From Candidatus Bathyarchaeota archaeon (GTDB taxonomy: Archaea; Thermoproteota; Bathyarchaeia; 40CM-2-53-6): 53,499 bases of DNA. Of this stretch, positions 26,195 through 34,654 are shown piece by piece (position 1 is the first letter of the stretch; each line of letters starts with the position of its first letter). The stretch is taken from assembly GCA_005881615.1 (NCBI GenBank), contig VBBR01000036.1, positions 4,847-58,345 of the forward strand, written 5' to 3'. Under the pieces are notes generated by a model, which saw only the letters and a list, made by a program, of their open reading frames with translations, had not been told where the DNA came from and did no database searches. A program made the position numbers and the translations under genes.

Positions 26195-27859
26195 TTAGGT
26201 GCCGGTTATGGGTTCGATGTGTACGGCGCTGCAGCCGCATCCGTCGGCGTGCTTTCCGCGTCGTAGTTGTCCGCGGTAGAGTCGTGATTCGAGTTTCTCG
26301 CCATTCTTCTTCTCCCACTCTTCCACGCTGATACCGTACTTTTTCTGTATGCGGTCACGGTACCATTCGGGGATGACGTTGAAGCTGCAGAACGGAATGA
26401 TCCTCATGTCTGGTGTGAGGTAGTGTATGTCGCATCGCTGTAGTCGCTCTTCGTCCTGGTTGTACTTGTCTTGGAAGTGCATCATGCCGAGGAACATGCT
26501 TCGGACGTGGAACTGTCCCACTGAGCTGTAGTCGTGTTTCAGCAATGCCCCTACGAGCAGCTTGCTGAGGTTGAGTCCTGCTGGTTGCTTGTCTTTCTCG
26601 ATGAAGCTGTTCAGCTTGGTAATGAATTTTGCAGCGACCAAGTATTTGTTTGTGCCCGAGTTCAGCTCGTCTGTCTTCTCGTCAAGGTACTCGAATAGTC
26701 CTTTGAGATCGACGAAGGAGGTGATTGGGACCATCTTCCTGGTGTCTTTGTCCTCGAACACGTATGTTCCAGCGCCGCACGCGAAGTGTATCGACAGCTC
26801 GTACTGGGGTCGCTTCGTGAATGCTTCCACGAAGTGGGTTACTGGTGAGCAGCTTGGGACTGGGAACCACGCGTCTCGTGGAATCTCTCCGTTGGTCTGC
26901 TCTTCGATCCTCTCGATGCAGTCTGGAATGGTAATTCGGTACTTTTCCCTCTCTTGCTTTTTCATTCGTCCCGTTAGAGACACTGGCTGGTAGCTGATTG
27001 CTCGGACGATGTCGATGTTTCTCTGGGCGAAGCGGAGTATGCCGCCTAGCTCGTGATCATTGATCGACTTGATGACTGTCGGGACGAGCACTACTCCGAG
27101 GTTTGCCTTTCGGCAACTCTCGATTGTATAGGGTGCTTCCCAGTGGTTCTTCGGGTTGGTCTTCGGACTGACTCCGTCGAAGCTCATGTAGAGGTTGCTG
27201 AGCCCGTTATCGCGTAGGATATGGGCTAGGTTGGGGTTGAGTGCGAGGTTGATTCCGTTCGTATTGAGCTGGATGTGGTCTACGCCCTCTTCTTTGATGA
27301 TCTTGACGATCTCTGGAAGCTCGGGTCGTAGGGTCGGTTCTCCTCCAGTTATCTGGAGCGAGTTTCCTGGGACCGGCCTCTCAGCTTTGAGAGCTCGGAC
27401 CATTTCCTTGACCTGGTCGAGGCTTGGCTCGTATACGTACGCTCCTTCGAGGCCCTTTTTGACATAGAAGAAACAGTACCAGCAGGTCAAGTCGCAACGG
27501 TTAGTAACGATGATATTCGCAAGACCGGTATGGCTGAGGTGATTAGAGCACAAGCCGCAGTTCGCGGGGCATGCGCAACTCTCAATCGGGACGTTCGGTG
27601 CATGGGTTCCTTTGCCGTCAGACCAGTAGGTCGCGAATTTCTGATACATGTCGTACGAGCCGAAGTAGAGCTCTTCTGTCTCACCGTGTTCTGGGCAGGT
27701 CTTAGTCATGAAGACCTTGCCTTCCCGCTCGAAGACGGTGCTTGGCAGAATGCGGTTGCACTCTGGGCAGATGCTTTGCGTTCGGCGAATGAATTGTCCT
27801 ATTTGCTTCTGCGGCGACTGTAGTTCCGCTGGTAGTTCGATTTCTAATAGTGCCATCAT
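26195..27859 (-). CDS. Radical SAM protein, tetraether synthase (Tes) homologue
   Basis: About 554 aa from the ATG at 27859 (MMALLEIELP). The radical SAM cluster motif TNRCDLTCWYCFF (C-x3-C-x2-C) lies near residue 120-132, preceded by Cys-rich N-terminal clusters (SICPECNRILPSTVFEREG; SCACPANCGLCSNH) and followed by SAM-binding GGEPTLRPEL. A C-terminal Cys-rich region (GCGCSAVHIEP) is also present. This arrangement is that of MJ0619/Tes, which couples the biphytanyl chains of archaeal lipids to make GDGT. Divergently transcribed from a small HTH gene across 98 bp. Confidence 0.85.
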   Translation of the reverse strand: MMALLEIELPAELQSPQKQIGQFIRRTQSICPECNRILPSTVFEREGKVFMTKTCPEHGETEELYFGSYDMYQKFATYWSDGKGTHAPNVPIESCACPANCGLCSNHLSHTGLANIIVTNRCDLTCWYCFFYVKKGLEGAYVYEPSLDQVKEMVRALKAERPVPGNSLQITGGEPTLRPELPEIVKIIKEEGVDHIQLNTNGINLALNPNLAHILRDNGLSNLYMSFDGVSPKTNPKNHWEAPYTIESCRKANLGVVLVPTVIKSINDHELGGILRFAQRNIDIVRAISYQPVSLTGRMKKQEREKYRITIPDCIERIEEQTNGEIPRDAWFPVPSCSPVTHFVEAFTKRPQYELSIHFACGAGTYVFEDKDTRKMVPITSFVDLKGLFEYLDEKTDELNSGTNKYLVAAKFITKLNSFIEKDKQPAGLNLSKLLVGALLKHDYSSVGQFHVRSMFLGMMHFQDKYNQDEERLQRCDIHYLTPDMRIIPFCSFNVIPEWYRDRIQKKYGISVEEWEKKNGEKLESRLYRGQLRRGKHADGCGCSAVHIEPITGT

Positions 27860-27932
27860 ATACCACTCTGAGTAGTAAATACGCGTAGCGGCACCAGTAT
27901 TAATGCTTTTGACACCAGTCACAAGATGAAAT

Positions 27933-27945
27933 AGGGTACAACCCT
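27933..27945. promoter_or_regulatory. Inverted repeat in the Tes/HTH divergent promoter
   Basis: AGGGT-ACA-ACCCT, perfect 5-bp arms, 13 bp before the HTH start codon. An AT-rich box (TATTAAT) lies ~35 bp upstream and could serve both directions. A candidate operator for the adjacent regulator. Confidence 0.35.
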
Positions 27946-27957
27946 GAGGGGTGTTTC

Positions 27958-28359
27958 ATGCCTGTTCCGGGCTCTCTCAAGCGCCAACCAGTAAACAAGA
28001 GCGAGATCGCTCAGCTTCTGGAACACCAATTCAATCTCCCAGCAATGGAAACGCTTGCCTATCTTCAGATGCTCGAACGAGACAGCGTTGGAGTAGATGA
28101 GCTCGCTGAAACTCTCGCCCTCTCAAAAGAGGAGACAAGCGACCTTCTTCAAGCAATGATTAGCAGAGGTCTCATCATACGGGCACCAAGATCAAAAGAT
28201 GCCTTCAGCGCACTTCATCCAAGGATGACAATGACCAACATCTTCAAGATCTACGAGAAGGACCTTGTTCAGTCTCTCAGGGACCGTAGAGCTACAGTTG
28301 ACAGAGTGGTCAACCTCTTGACACCTATCTATGAGGAAAAGAAACCGGATTTGAACTAG
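27958..28359 (+). CDS. Winged-helix transcriptional regulator, TrmB-like N-domain
   Basis: 133 aa. LLEHQFNLPAMETLAYLQMLERDSVGVDELAETLALSKEETSDLLQAMISRGLIIRAP (residues ~18-75) matches the winged helix of TrmB/Rrf-like regulators; the C-terminal part (KIYEKDLVQSLRDRRATVDRVVNLL) is a coiled helix. No effector domain. Divergent from the Tes gene, with which it shares a short promoter region, so regulation of lipid cyclisation/tetraether synthesis is possible but unproven. Confidence 0.78.
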   Translation: MPVPGSLKRQPVNKSEIAQLLEHQFNLPAMETLAYLQMLERDSVGVDELAETLALSKEETSDLLQAMISRGLIIRAPRSKDAFSALHPRMTMTNIFKIYEKDLVQSLRDRRATVDRVVNLLTPIYEEKKPDLN

Positions 28360-28979
28360 GCTTCTTCAGAGGCTTGAGGGGGAAGCGGATTAGGACTGTA
28401 CCGTTTTTTGTCCTTGTTCTCCTGTAGAATATCCGCAAACGGCTCGCCCTCTTCTTCAGACTCAGCCTTTTCGTCAGCTTCCTGAGACTGGGTGCTCTCC
28501 TCAGCTGAAGAATCCTCTGCGGCTAGGTTCGTTTCGTCCATGGATTCCGTTGGAGATGGGTTCGCTTCGACCGGCACAGTAGGAGGAACGTCCGGAGCCG
28601 GGTGTGCCAGTGTCTCTGCTAAAGGGGTCTCGGGAACGACCGCGATTGCAGTGGACTCCTCGGCAGAGGCCTCAAGCGACGGCTCCTCCGGCTCGTCAGA
28701 CGGAGCCGTGACGTGTTCTCTTTCCCGAGGGATTATCGCTCGGGGGTCCTTGACACCATAGAACCGGTCTGTGAAGTAAGAATAGACATCTATCGTCTGA
28801 GCAGCGGGATGAGCAGGAAAATCGTCTTTGAGCTGGCAGAGAGCGCAGAGGACCGTTGCGTGTCCAGTCTGCTTGTCAATCGTTACCCTAACAGCTTCTT
28901 CGCCGCATCGTGGGCATGTGAAGACGGTTGGTAGTTTCTTCTTGACGATTCTAACTACTCGGCGTCTTCTTCTCCCCAA
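28356..28979 (-). CDS. Elf1-like transcription elongation factor with long acidic tail
   Basis: TTG start. The first ~55 residues match Elf1: a basic helix MGRRRRRVVRIVKKKLPTVF, then a zinc ribbon CPRCGEEAVRVTIDKQTGHATVLCALC. Residues ~90-207 form an Asp/Glu/Ser/Pro/Ala-rich low-complexity tail, with segments such as EEPSLEASAEEST and ESEEEGEPFADILQENKDKK, probably disordered. Elf1 binds RNA polymerase near the DNA channel. Overlaps the convergent HTH gene by 4 bp. The tail is far longer than in typical ~80-100-aa archaeal homologues. Confidence 0.8.
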   Translation of the reverse strand: MGRRRRRVVRIVKKKLPTVFTCPRCGEEAVRVTIDKQTGHATVLCALCQLKDDFPAHPAAQTIDVYSYFTDRFYGVKDPRAIIPREREHVTAPSDEPEEPSLEASAEESTAIAVVPETPLAETLAHPAPDVPPTVPVEANPSPTESMDETNLAAEDSSAEESTQSQEADEKAESEEEGEPFADILQENKDKKRYSPNPLPPQASEEA

Positions 28980-29195
28980 CCCAAACGACTCTTGTCATCC
29001 AAGAGGGATGGAGTCAATATTTACCTTTTGTCGGTGGTTCTTCCCTCGAAAAACTAGCTACAAGCATGGGTCAATGGGAACATCAGTTGCATAGGCGAAA
29101 ACCCTACTAGTGCCCCTTGAAACGGCGGATCCACTTCGTTCTCGGACAAAGGGATACGGAACGGTTAATCCGCTAAGAATCCCACTGGAATTCTC

Positions 29196-29460
29196 ATGAG
29201 AAACGGAGACCTAGCGAGTATCGGAAAAATACTGGCGCTTGCTGGTTTTTTCTCGGTGATGTTCGGGGTTTTCTCTATTCGCTGCTGATTCGGGAGGCCT
29301 GTGTGGCGACATACTCCGACCAAGCAATGGGCCAGGTTGCACAACTAACTACAGTCCCCTAGTTCTGCCCACAATCATCGGAGGAGCGTTGATAGCGGCA
29401 GGCGCTTGGCTATTCTTCGTGTTCAAGCCACAGAGCATGATGCCATCGAGTCCAATCTAA
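29196..29460 (+). pseudogene. Two-helix small membrane protein interrupted by a frameshift
   Basis: Frame 1 from ATG 29196 gives MRNGDLASIGKILALAGFFSVMFGVFSI and stops at TGA 29286-29288. The +1 frame is then open to TAA 29458-29460 and encodes AADSGGLCGDILRPSNGPGC, a short loop and a second hydrophobic helix (LVLPTIIGGALIAAGAWLFFVF). One indel between 29257 and 29286 would join them into an ~88-aa protein with two membrane helices and a Cys pair in the loop. Either a real broken gene or a sequence error. Confidence 0.6.
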
Positions 29461-29836
29461 CTACCGGCGGAGTGAACCGCGACACCAGCCTCCTCGAATT
29501 GGAATTTGCATCGGACGGAAGCTATTTGCTGTCAACACGGGAAAGGATACCCTAGAACGGGCACTCAAGGCGGCCTGTGAAACTATGGAAATACGCTCTG
29601 AAAATGCCCTCTTTCTGAGAAAGGTTCCAAATCGCGTTCCCGATCAGTATCTGAATCAACTATTCAGAAAGAATTTCTGAAACCTCTTTCGAAACTTGGT
29701 TGTTGAAACGACCTCTCTGAACCACTATTTGAAACGGGTCCCGGAATCCCTTCCTGGAAACCGTAACCGTAAATTTTCCGGGCCCCCGGACCCCTACTCA
29801 ATTCTCGCCCGCGACAGCGAGGGAACGAAAGTATAG
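29461..29836. other. Non-coding or decayed stretch with periodic GAAAC motif
   Basis: No gene called. From about 29660 to 29760 a GAAAC-like core recurs every 12-14 nt (GAAAC, GAAAC, GAAAC, GAACC, GAAAC, GGAATC, GGAAAC). An open frame without a clear start (GKDTLERALKAACETMEIRS ... stop) crosses 29500-29680 and may be a gene relic. Confidence 0.4.
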
Positions 29837-30187
29837 GGTTCTGTTAACTTATCGTTGGATAGGTTAACTTGCTCTCATCGACTCTAGGGATTACCGTCGT
29901 CGTCGGGTTCCATTTCACCGCTTCAACTGGGAGCCCTTCCGCCTCAAGCCCACTCAGGGTCTTTCTTGGCCTGGAACGGTCGAACCTCAACCGCCCCCAG
30001 AACAGGCACTAGGCCTATCATCTATTGTAAGCCTCTCTCACACCCGTAAGCCTCCTTCCAGGTCAATAGACCATTCACAGGCCTCTTGCACAGGCGCTCA
30101 TACACGACGACGCACCACCATACTCCCTCCGCAAAATAATAGTTTGAGGCCCGTGAAAGTACGATCCAGCGAAGAGTTAACAGAGCC
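29837..30187 (-). mobile_element. 351-bp non-autonomous element, copy 2
   Basis: Six differences in 351 bp from copy 1, same orientation. Ends GGTTCTGTTAACT and, inward from the right, GGCTCTGTTAACT: 13-bp repeats with one mismatch. Flanked by the direct repeat AAGTATAG (29829-29836 and 30188-30195), an 8-bp target duplication different from that of copy 1, proving independent insertion. Contains the same tnpB tail on the minus strand. Ends 53 bp before the VOC-protein start codon. Confidence 0.88.
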
Positions 30188-30240
30188 AAGTATAGCAAGC
30201 GCTTATTACACGCGATTTTCCGCCAGTTCAACCGGTAACT

Positions 30241-30627
30241 ATGCCCGGTAAAGTAGTACATTTCGAGCTACCGGCCGACAACGTCGAACGCGCAAAGACC
30301 TTCTATGTGAAAGCCTTTGGATGGGAGATCAACCAGTACCCAGGAATGCAATACCACATGGTAGGCACCACACCATCAAACCAGCAGGGAATGCCCACAG
30401 AGCCCGGCGCCATCAACGGCGGAATGACCAAACGCCAAGACCCAAACAAGAACATCGTCATCACCATCGACGTCCCCGACATCGAAGCCTCACTCAAGAG
30501 CATCGAGAAACTAGGCGGCAAGACAGTCAAGAAGAAAGAAGCAGTCGCAGACATGGGCTTCACAGCCTACTTCAAGGACACCGAAGGAAACATCGTCGGA
30601 CTCTGGCAGAGCTCTCGTCGAATGTAG
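30241..30627 (+). CDS. VOC (glyoxalase/bleomycin-resistance) family protein
   Basis: 128-aa metal-binding or lyase-like protein with one VOC unit pair: GKVVHFELPADNVERAKTFYVKAFGWEI at the N-terminus and KNIVITIDVPDIEASLKSIEKLGGKTV ... MGFTAYFKDTEGNIVGLWQ in the second half. Metal ligands would be H7 and E in the final strand (DTEGNIVGLWQ). Substrate unknown. Mobile element copy 2 ends just upstream, so the native promoter is short. Confidence 0.88.
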   Translation: MPGKVVHFELPADNVERAKTFYVKAFGWEINQYPGMQYHMVGTTPSNQQGMPTEPGAINGGMTKRQDPNKNIVITIDVPDIEASLKSIEKLGGKTVKKKEAVADMGFTAYFKDTEGNIVGLWQSSRRM

Positions 30628-30657
30628 AAACGAGATCCAGTATGTCGGCCCCCATTC

Positions 30658-30664
30658 TTTTTTT
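30658..30664 (+). terminator. T7 tract after the VOC gene
   Basis: Seven T residues 31 nt after the stop codon; U-tracts terminate archaeal transcription. Confidence 0.5.
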
Positions 30665-30816
30665 CGTCCAAGTTCAGCGAGCCAACGCTACTCCGCCCTT
30701 CCTATCGTTGAGCTAGCGCGAGGATTAACAGGTCCGACAGCTGGGAAGTGCGAGGCCTGAAATAACCGTTTAAAACCATTCTCGACAACTTCTAGAAGGG
30801 ATCGATTGATACCGCG

Positions 30817-31521
30817 TTGAAAGCGCAGCCAGCCGAGAGACACAAGCACATCCGCGCTAGAGGCTACATCGGAAGCTCGGCACTTGGAATATCGGACGGG
30901 CTTGTCACCAACCTCGCATTTCTGAGCGGATTTGCCGGAGCTACCGACAAACTACCGCTGATTCGTTTCGCCGGAATAGCCTCCATGCTCGCCGGGGCCA
31001 TCTCCATGTTTTTTGGAGGTTTCCTGGCCGAACGTTCTGAATACGAACTTTACGAGGCTGACGCCAAACGGGAAGCAGGCGAGATAGAACAGGAGCCTGA
31101 AGAGGAGAAGAGCGAGCTGAAAAATTTCTACGTCGCAAAGGGTCTCAGTCAGGACGAAGCGGGAAAAGTGGTTGAGAAAATAGCTTCTGACAAAGAGAAA
31201 TTCTTGGAAGACATATTGATCCACGAGCTACACGAGCACAGGACAAGGCTGGAAAACCCGTTCAAGATGGGCGGAGTGATAGGCCTCTCATTCCTAGTCG
31301 GTGCCCTGATACCCTTGGTTCCTTTCCTTCTTCTCGATTCGAGAGATAGCTCGATCCTTGCCGCAGCACTGATCTCCCCGTTGTTTCTATTTGCGGTCGG
31401 AGTGTGGAAGGGTCGGATTGTCGGCAGAAAATTATGGAAGAGCGGTCTGGAAACATTGTTCATAGGAGTTATTGCATCGGGGATCGTATACCTGATCGGA
31501 ACCGGTCTTGGTTTCGTCTAA
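30817..31521 (+). CDS. VIT1/CCC1 family iron/manganese transporter
   Basis: 234 aa, TTG start. N-terminal GSSALGISDGLVTNLAFLSGFAGA and FAGIASMLAGAISMFFGGFLAERSEYELYEADAKRE are the typical first helices of VIT1/CCC1, followed by the cytoplasmic, Glu-rich metal-binding helical insert (EIEQEPEEEKSELKNF, residues ~88-140) and three C-terminal helices. Moves Fe2+ or Mn2+ out of the cytoplasm in exchange for protons. Confidence 0.9.
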   Translation: MKAQPAERHKHIRARGYIGSSALGISDGLVTNLAFLSGFAGATDKLPLIRFAGIASMLAGAISMFFGGFLAERSEYELYEADAKREAGEIEQEPEEEKSELKNFYVAKGLSQDEAGKVVEKIASDKEKFLEDILIHELHEHRTRLENPFKMGGVIGLSFLVGALIPLVPFLLLDSRDSSILAAALISPLFLFAVGVWKGRIVGRKLWKSGLETLFIGVIASGIVYLIGTGLGFV

Positions 31522-31568
31522 ATGAGACCAAACAACGCCGACAAAGACGTTTCTGATGGTAAAGGAGG

Positions 31569-32855
31569 TTACCGGTGTTGTGGAATCTCTCGCTGTCCAT
31601 TCATGTAACTTTGCAGAACATGAGGTAACTCGATCGTTCCGTCACGTGTCTGGTTGTTTTCCATTATCGCCACAATGGCGCGCTCAGTGGCAACTAGAGT
31701 GCTGTTCAAGGTATGTGCGTATTTGGTGGGAAGGCTGGGCTTTTCCCTGAAACGAACCTTTGACCTGACAGCCTGGTAAGAGGTACAGTTACTGCACGAC
31801 ACTATCTCCCGATACTTTCCTTGTCCAGGCAACCACGCCTCAAGATCGTATTTTTTCGCGGCGACAGTCCCAAGGTCCCCTGTGCACACATTGACGACCC
31901 TGTGCGGGATCTTGAGATTTTGGAAGAACTCCTCAACGTTCCGCAACAACTCCTCATGAAGTTTCCAAGAATCCTCTGGTGTTGAGAAAATGAACATCTC
32001 GACTTTTTCGAACTGGTGGACTCGGAATATGCCCTTGGTGTCCCTCCCATGCGCTCCGGCCTCTTTTCGAAAGCATGGACTGATAGCGGCGTAGCGCAAT
32101 GGCAACGTCGATTGATCGATAATATCGTCATTATGAAGTGCCAGAAGAGCATGTTCAGCTGTCGGTATCAAGTATAGATCTTCCCCCTCGATCTTGTAGA
32201 TCACGTCCTCGAAATCGGTGAGGGGAACCGCTCCAGCTATGATGTCGCGTCGGAGGAAGTATGGAGGCTGGTAGAGCTCAAACCCTTTCTTCTTAACGAA
32301 ATCTAGTCCGTACTGGATGAGTGCGTGGTTCAGCCGGACGAGATCTTGTCTCAGATAATAGAACCGTGCCCCAGCAACACGGCTGGCTTTCTCAACATCG
32401 ATGAGCCCATGTTTGAGTCCCAGATCGATGTGGTCGAGAGTCTTGAAATCAAACTTTGGAATAGTGCCCCATTTTCTCAATTCTACATTGTCGTCTTCGT
32501 CTTTTCCAAAGGGCACGCTATCGTGGATGATGTTGGGAAGGTTCAAGAGAATATTATCGATCTTCTCTCTTTCCGCATCGATTCCTGCTTCGAGACTTTT
32601 GACCTTCTCCGGGACTGCCTCGGCTTCTCTCATTAGTTCCGTGGCATCGTGTTTCTTTTTTCTCGCCTCCGCGATTGCCGCGGTGACCTCGTTCCGTCTC
32701 TTCCTCAGCTGATCGGCCTCCGCCTGAGCCTGCCGCCATTCAGCGTCCAGCTTCAGCAACAAGTCCACCTGGCCCACCTTCTCGGTCAAGCCTCTCTTTC
32801 GCAGGCTCTCTTTCACCACCTCCGGGCTCTCTCTCACGAGCTTGATGTCCAGCAA
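31569..32855 (-). CDS. serS: Seryl-tRNA synthetase
   Basis: Class II synthetase of the common (bacterial/most archaeal) type, not the rare methanogen type. TTG start, MLDIKLVRESPEVVKESLRKRGL. The N-terminal coiled-coil arm that contacts the tRNA variable arm spans about 28-105. Motif 2 is FRKEAGAHGRDTKGIFRVHQFEKVE near residue 255-280; motif 3 is TLVATERAIVAIMENNQTRDG with IELPHVL near the C-terminus. 428 aa is the usual length. A tRNA-Ser gene is in the same window. Confidence 0.95.
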   Translation of the reverse strand: MLDIKLVRESPEVVKESLRKRGLTEKVGQVDLLLKLDAEWRQAQAEADQLRKRRNEVTAAIAEARKKKHDATELMREAEAVPEKVKSLEAGIDAEREKIDNILLNLPNIIHDSVPFGKDEDDNVELRKWGTIPKFDFKTLDHIDLGLKHGLIDVEKASRVAGARFYYLRQDLVRLNHALIQYGLDFVKKKGFELYQPPYFLRRDIIAGAVPLTDFEDVIYKIEGEDLYLIPTAEHALLALHNDDIIDQSTLPLRYAAISPCFRKEAGAHGRDTKGIFRVHQFEKVEMFIFSTPEDSWKLHEELLRNVEEFFQNLKIPHRVVNVCTGDLGTVAAKKYDLEAWLPGQGKYREIVSCSNCTSYQAVRSKVRFREKPSLPTKYAHTLNSTLVATERAIVAIMENNQTRDGTIELPHVLQSYMNGQREIPQHR

Positions 32856-32957
32856 AACAGGTTCGCGTCAAGAATCATCCAGTCGGTAAAAAACCAATGT
32901 TCCCCTTCGACGTGCCAAGACTTTTCAAGGCCCAAGACCCTCTCGGAGACTCCAGTC

Positions 32958-33833
32958 TTGGAGTTACACCAGCACGACGTAGTCTATTTCGGAGTAGTCA
33001 ACCTCATCGATAACGGCAACGTCATGGGCACGATCGACGTCTGGAAATGCAGATCATGCCCACAGACATTCTGCGAAGACAAACGTTTCGGCATGATCGA
33101 CCTTGCCCCAGAAGTTGGACTCCCAAAAATAGAACCTGGCTCAAAATGGGCCGCCCTAATCTGCACGAGAAACACCGGCTCGAACTGGACCCTTATCCAG
33201 ACAAGACCTGGCGCAATAGTCCAGCACTCTTGCACGCCTGACACAAAACTCGAACTCACCGTTGGACCCGATTATTCGATAGAAGCCGGTCCCGCCTCTG
33301 GCATAGGCCAGCACAGAATCATCCTGGTGGAAAACTTCGTCAACGCACCAGTCGACGTGATAACGGGGAAGAAGCATCTTGGAACAACCAACGCCAACCA
33401 AGCACTCGGAAAACCATTCTCTTTCACACCTCCATTGTCCGCAGCTGTGATCTCGCCATCTAGATACAATGTTCTCAACCTAACAAGCGTATTGTTCATG
33501 ATCTCAGCAGTCTGGCTTGGGTTGATCGCTTCGCTCAACCTCCGCACCCCTGCAATTTCTGGCCTCTTCGCAATCCTCGCCCTGGCAACCGTTGTGGCAG
33601 GGGTCTTTCTCCGTAAGCCCAAACTCTGGCCCGCTACCTTGGGTTTAGCCACAGTTGCAATCGCGTTCGTTACTCAACTATCAATCCAGTTTGGCAGCGG
33701 GCTCACCGCGAGCGCGACAGCGCTGGACATCTTTCTGGCCACGTCCGTTATCACCGGCTGGTTGTCGTGGTCACGCGTTAGGGGTCTGAGAGCAAAACAG
33801 TGGCACCCGCTAGACATGCCAGCATACGGCTGA
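32958..33833 (+). CDS. Membrane protein with N-terminal zinc-binding domain
   Basis: About 291 aa, start taken at TTG 32958 because GGAG lies 9 nt upstream; the longer track ORF runs into the divergent serS. The N-terminal region (residues 1-170) contains WKCRSCPQTFCEDKRFG, a possible zinc finger, and a soluble beta-rich domain. The C-terminal ~110 residues hold four hydrophobic helices (VLNLTSVLFMISAVWLGLIA; ISGLFAILALATVVAGVFL; LWPATLGLATVAIAFV; ALDIFLATSVITGWLSW). Family not recognised. Confidence 0.65.
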   Translation: MELHQHDVVYFGVVNLIDNGNVMGTIDVWKCRSCPQTFCEDKRFGMIDLAPEVGLPKIEPGSKWAALICTRNTGSNWTLIQTRPGAIVQHSCTPDTKLELTVGPDYSIEAGPASGIGQHRIILVENFVNAPVDVITGKKHLGTTNANQALGKPFSFTPPLSAAVISPSRYNVLNLTSVLFMISAVWLGLIASLNLRTPAISGLFAILALATVVAGVFLRKPKLWPATLGLATVAIAFVTQLSIQFGSGLTASATALDIFLATSVITGWLSWSRVRGLRAKQWHPLDMPAYG

Positions 33834-33839
33834 TCACAA

Positions 33840-34178
33840 ATGAACGCTCAGAATCCGTTCCGGAAAGCCGAGGAAGCCCAGCTACAATATGAAATCGACG
33901 TGTTCATCGACGAGATGGGCGACGCGAGCGGCGTCGGCGGCGGAGTCGCCAACTTCCTAACAGGCTACGCGATATACAAAGGCGAAAAATTCCCCTTCGA
34001 AGCCGTCGCCTACGGACGCATAGGCGGACAAAACGTCAGCCCCATCCTTCAACCAGAAGCCATCAAGAGACTCGAAGAGCTCGGGGTGGACCTCGAACTT
34101 TTCACGGCACGATTACAGAGAAAAATGGTTGAAGGAGAGATGACATTGAACATTCCCGAGGGAACGTCTTCACCATAA
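33840..34178 (+). CDS. Hypothetical protein, 112 aa
   Basis: Cytosolic protein starting 6 nt after the membrane protein gene, probably the same operon. The text EEAQLQYEIDVFIDEMGDASGVGGGVANFLTGYAIYKGEKFPFEAVAYG suggests a compact alpha/beta domain; no family recognised. Confidence 0.65.
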   Translation: MNAQNPFRKAEEAQLQYEIDVFIDEMGDASGVGGGVANFLTGYAIYKGEKFPFEAVAYGRIGGQNVSPILQPEAIKRLEELGVDLELFTARLQRKMVEGEMTLNIPEGTSSP

Positions 34179-34235
34179 TAGACACCTATAGGTATGTCAG
34201 ACCCACCATCTGGCGAGCCTGTTTGATGGAACGCA

Positions 34236-34397
34236 CTAGGAATTGATCGTTACTAGCTTCTCGCCGAAATAGTACGCCTTCAGATTACAGAACTCGCACC
34301 AAGCGCCAACCCTATTGTCAGTCTGGTCCGAGAAGTAAACGTTCAACCGCGCACGCCCACAGCGTGGACATTCATTGCTCACAACCTTCTCCAACAC
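34236..34397 (-). CDS. Small zinc-ribbon protein
   Basis: About 53 aa from the GTG at 34397 (VLEKVVSNECPRCGRARLNVYF); the ORF is open to 34517, and starts at 34469 (ATG) or 34517 (TTG) cannot be excluded. CPRCG and CEFC with a ~24-residue spacing form a zinc ribbon (CEFCNLKAYYFGEKL). Function unknown. Confidence 0.55.
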   Translation of the reverse strand: MLEKVVSNECPRCGRARLNVYFSDQTDNRVGAWCEFCNLKAYYFGEKLVTINS

Positions 34398-34654
34398 TAT
34401 TACCGTGAGTCTACAGCCCCCGGCATGTATTATCCAGGAGATGACGCCAAAAGTGAAACTGGGAAGCATCCCGATGGCTTTTCGGTCTTGACCCTCGTCA
34501 AGCGCTAAGCTCAGCAAAACCCAGGGTTATCGAGAGGAAGATTCGGCGGAAACCCGTGTTCCCTATTTAAAGCGGGTGTTACCAGAGTGTTCCGGGATTG
34601 GTTACAACCGGCGGATTACTCCTTCACGCAATCTTCTTCCTGACGGTTGGACGA

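Noticed and set aside
29650-29765. CRISPR-like array
   Set aside because: Spacing of 12-14 nt is far too short for CRISPR spacers, repeats are not identical and no cas genes are present.
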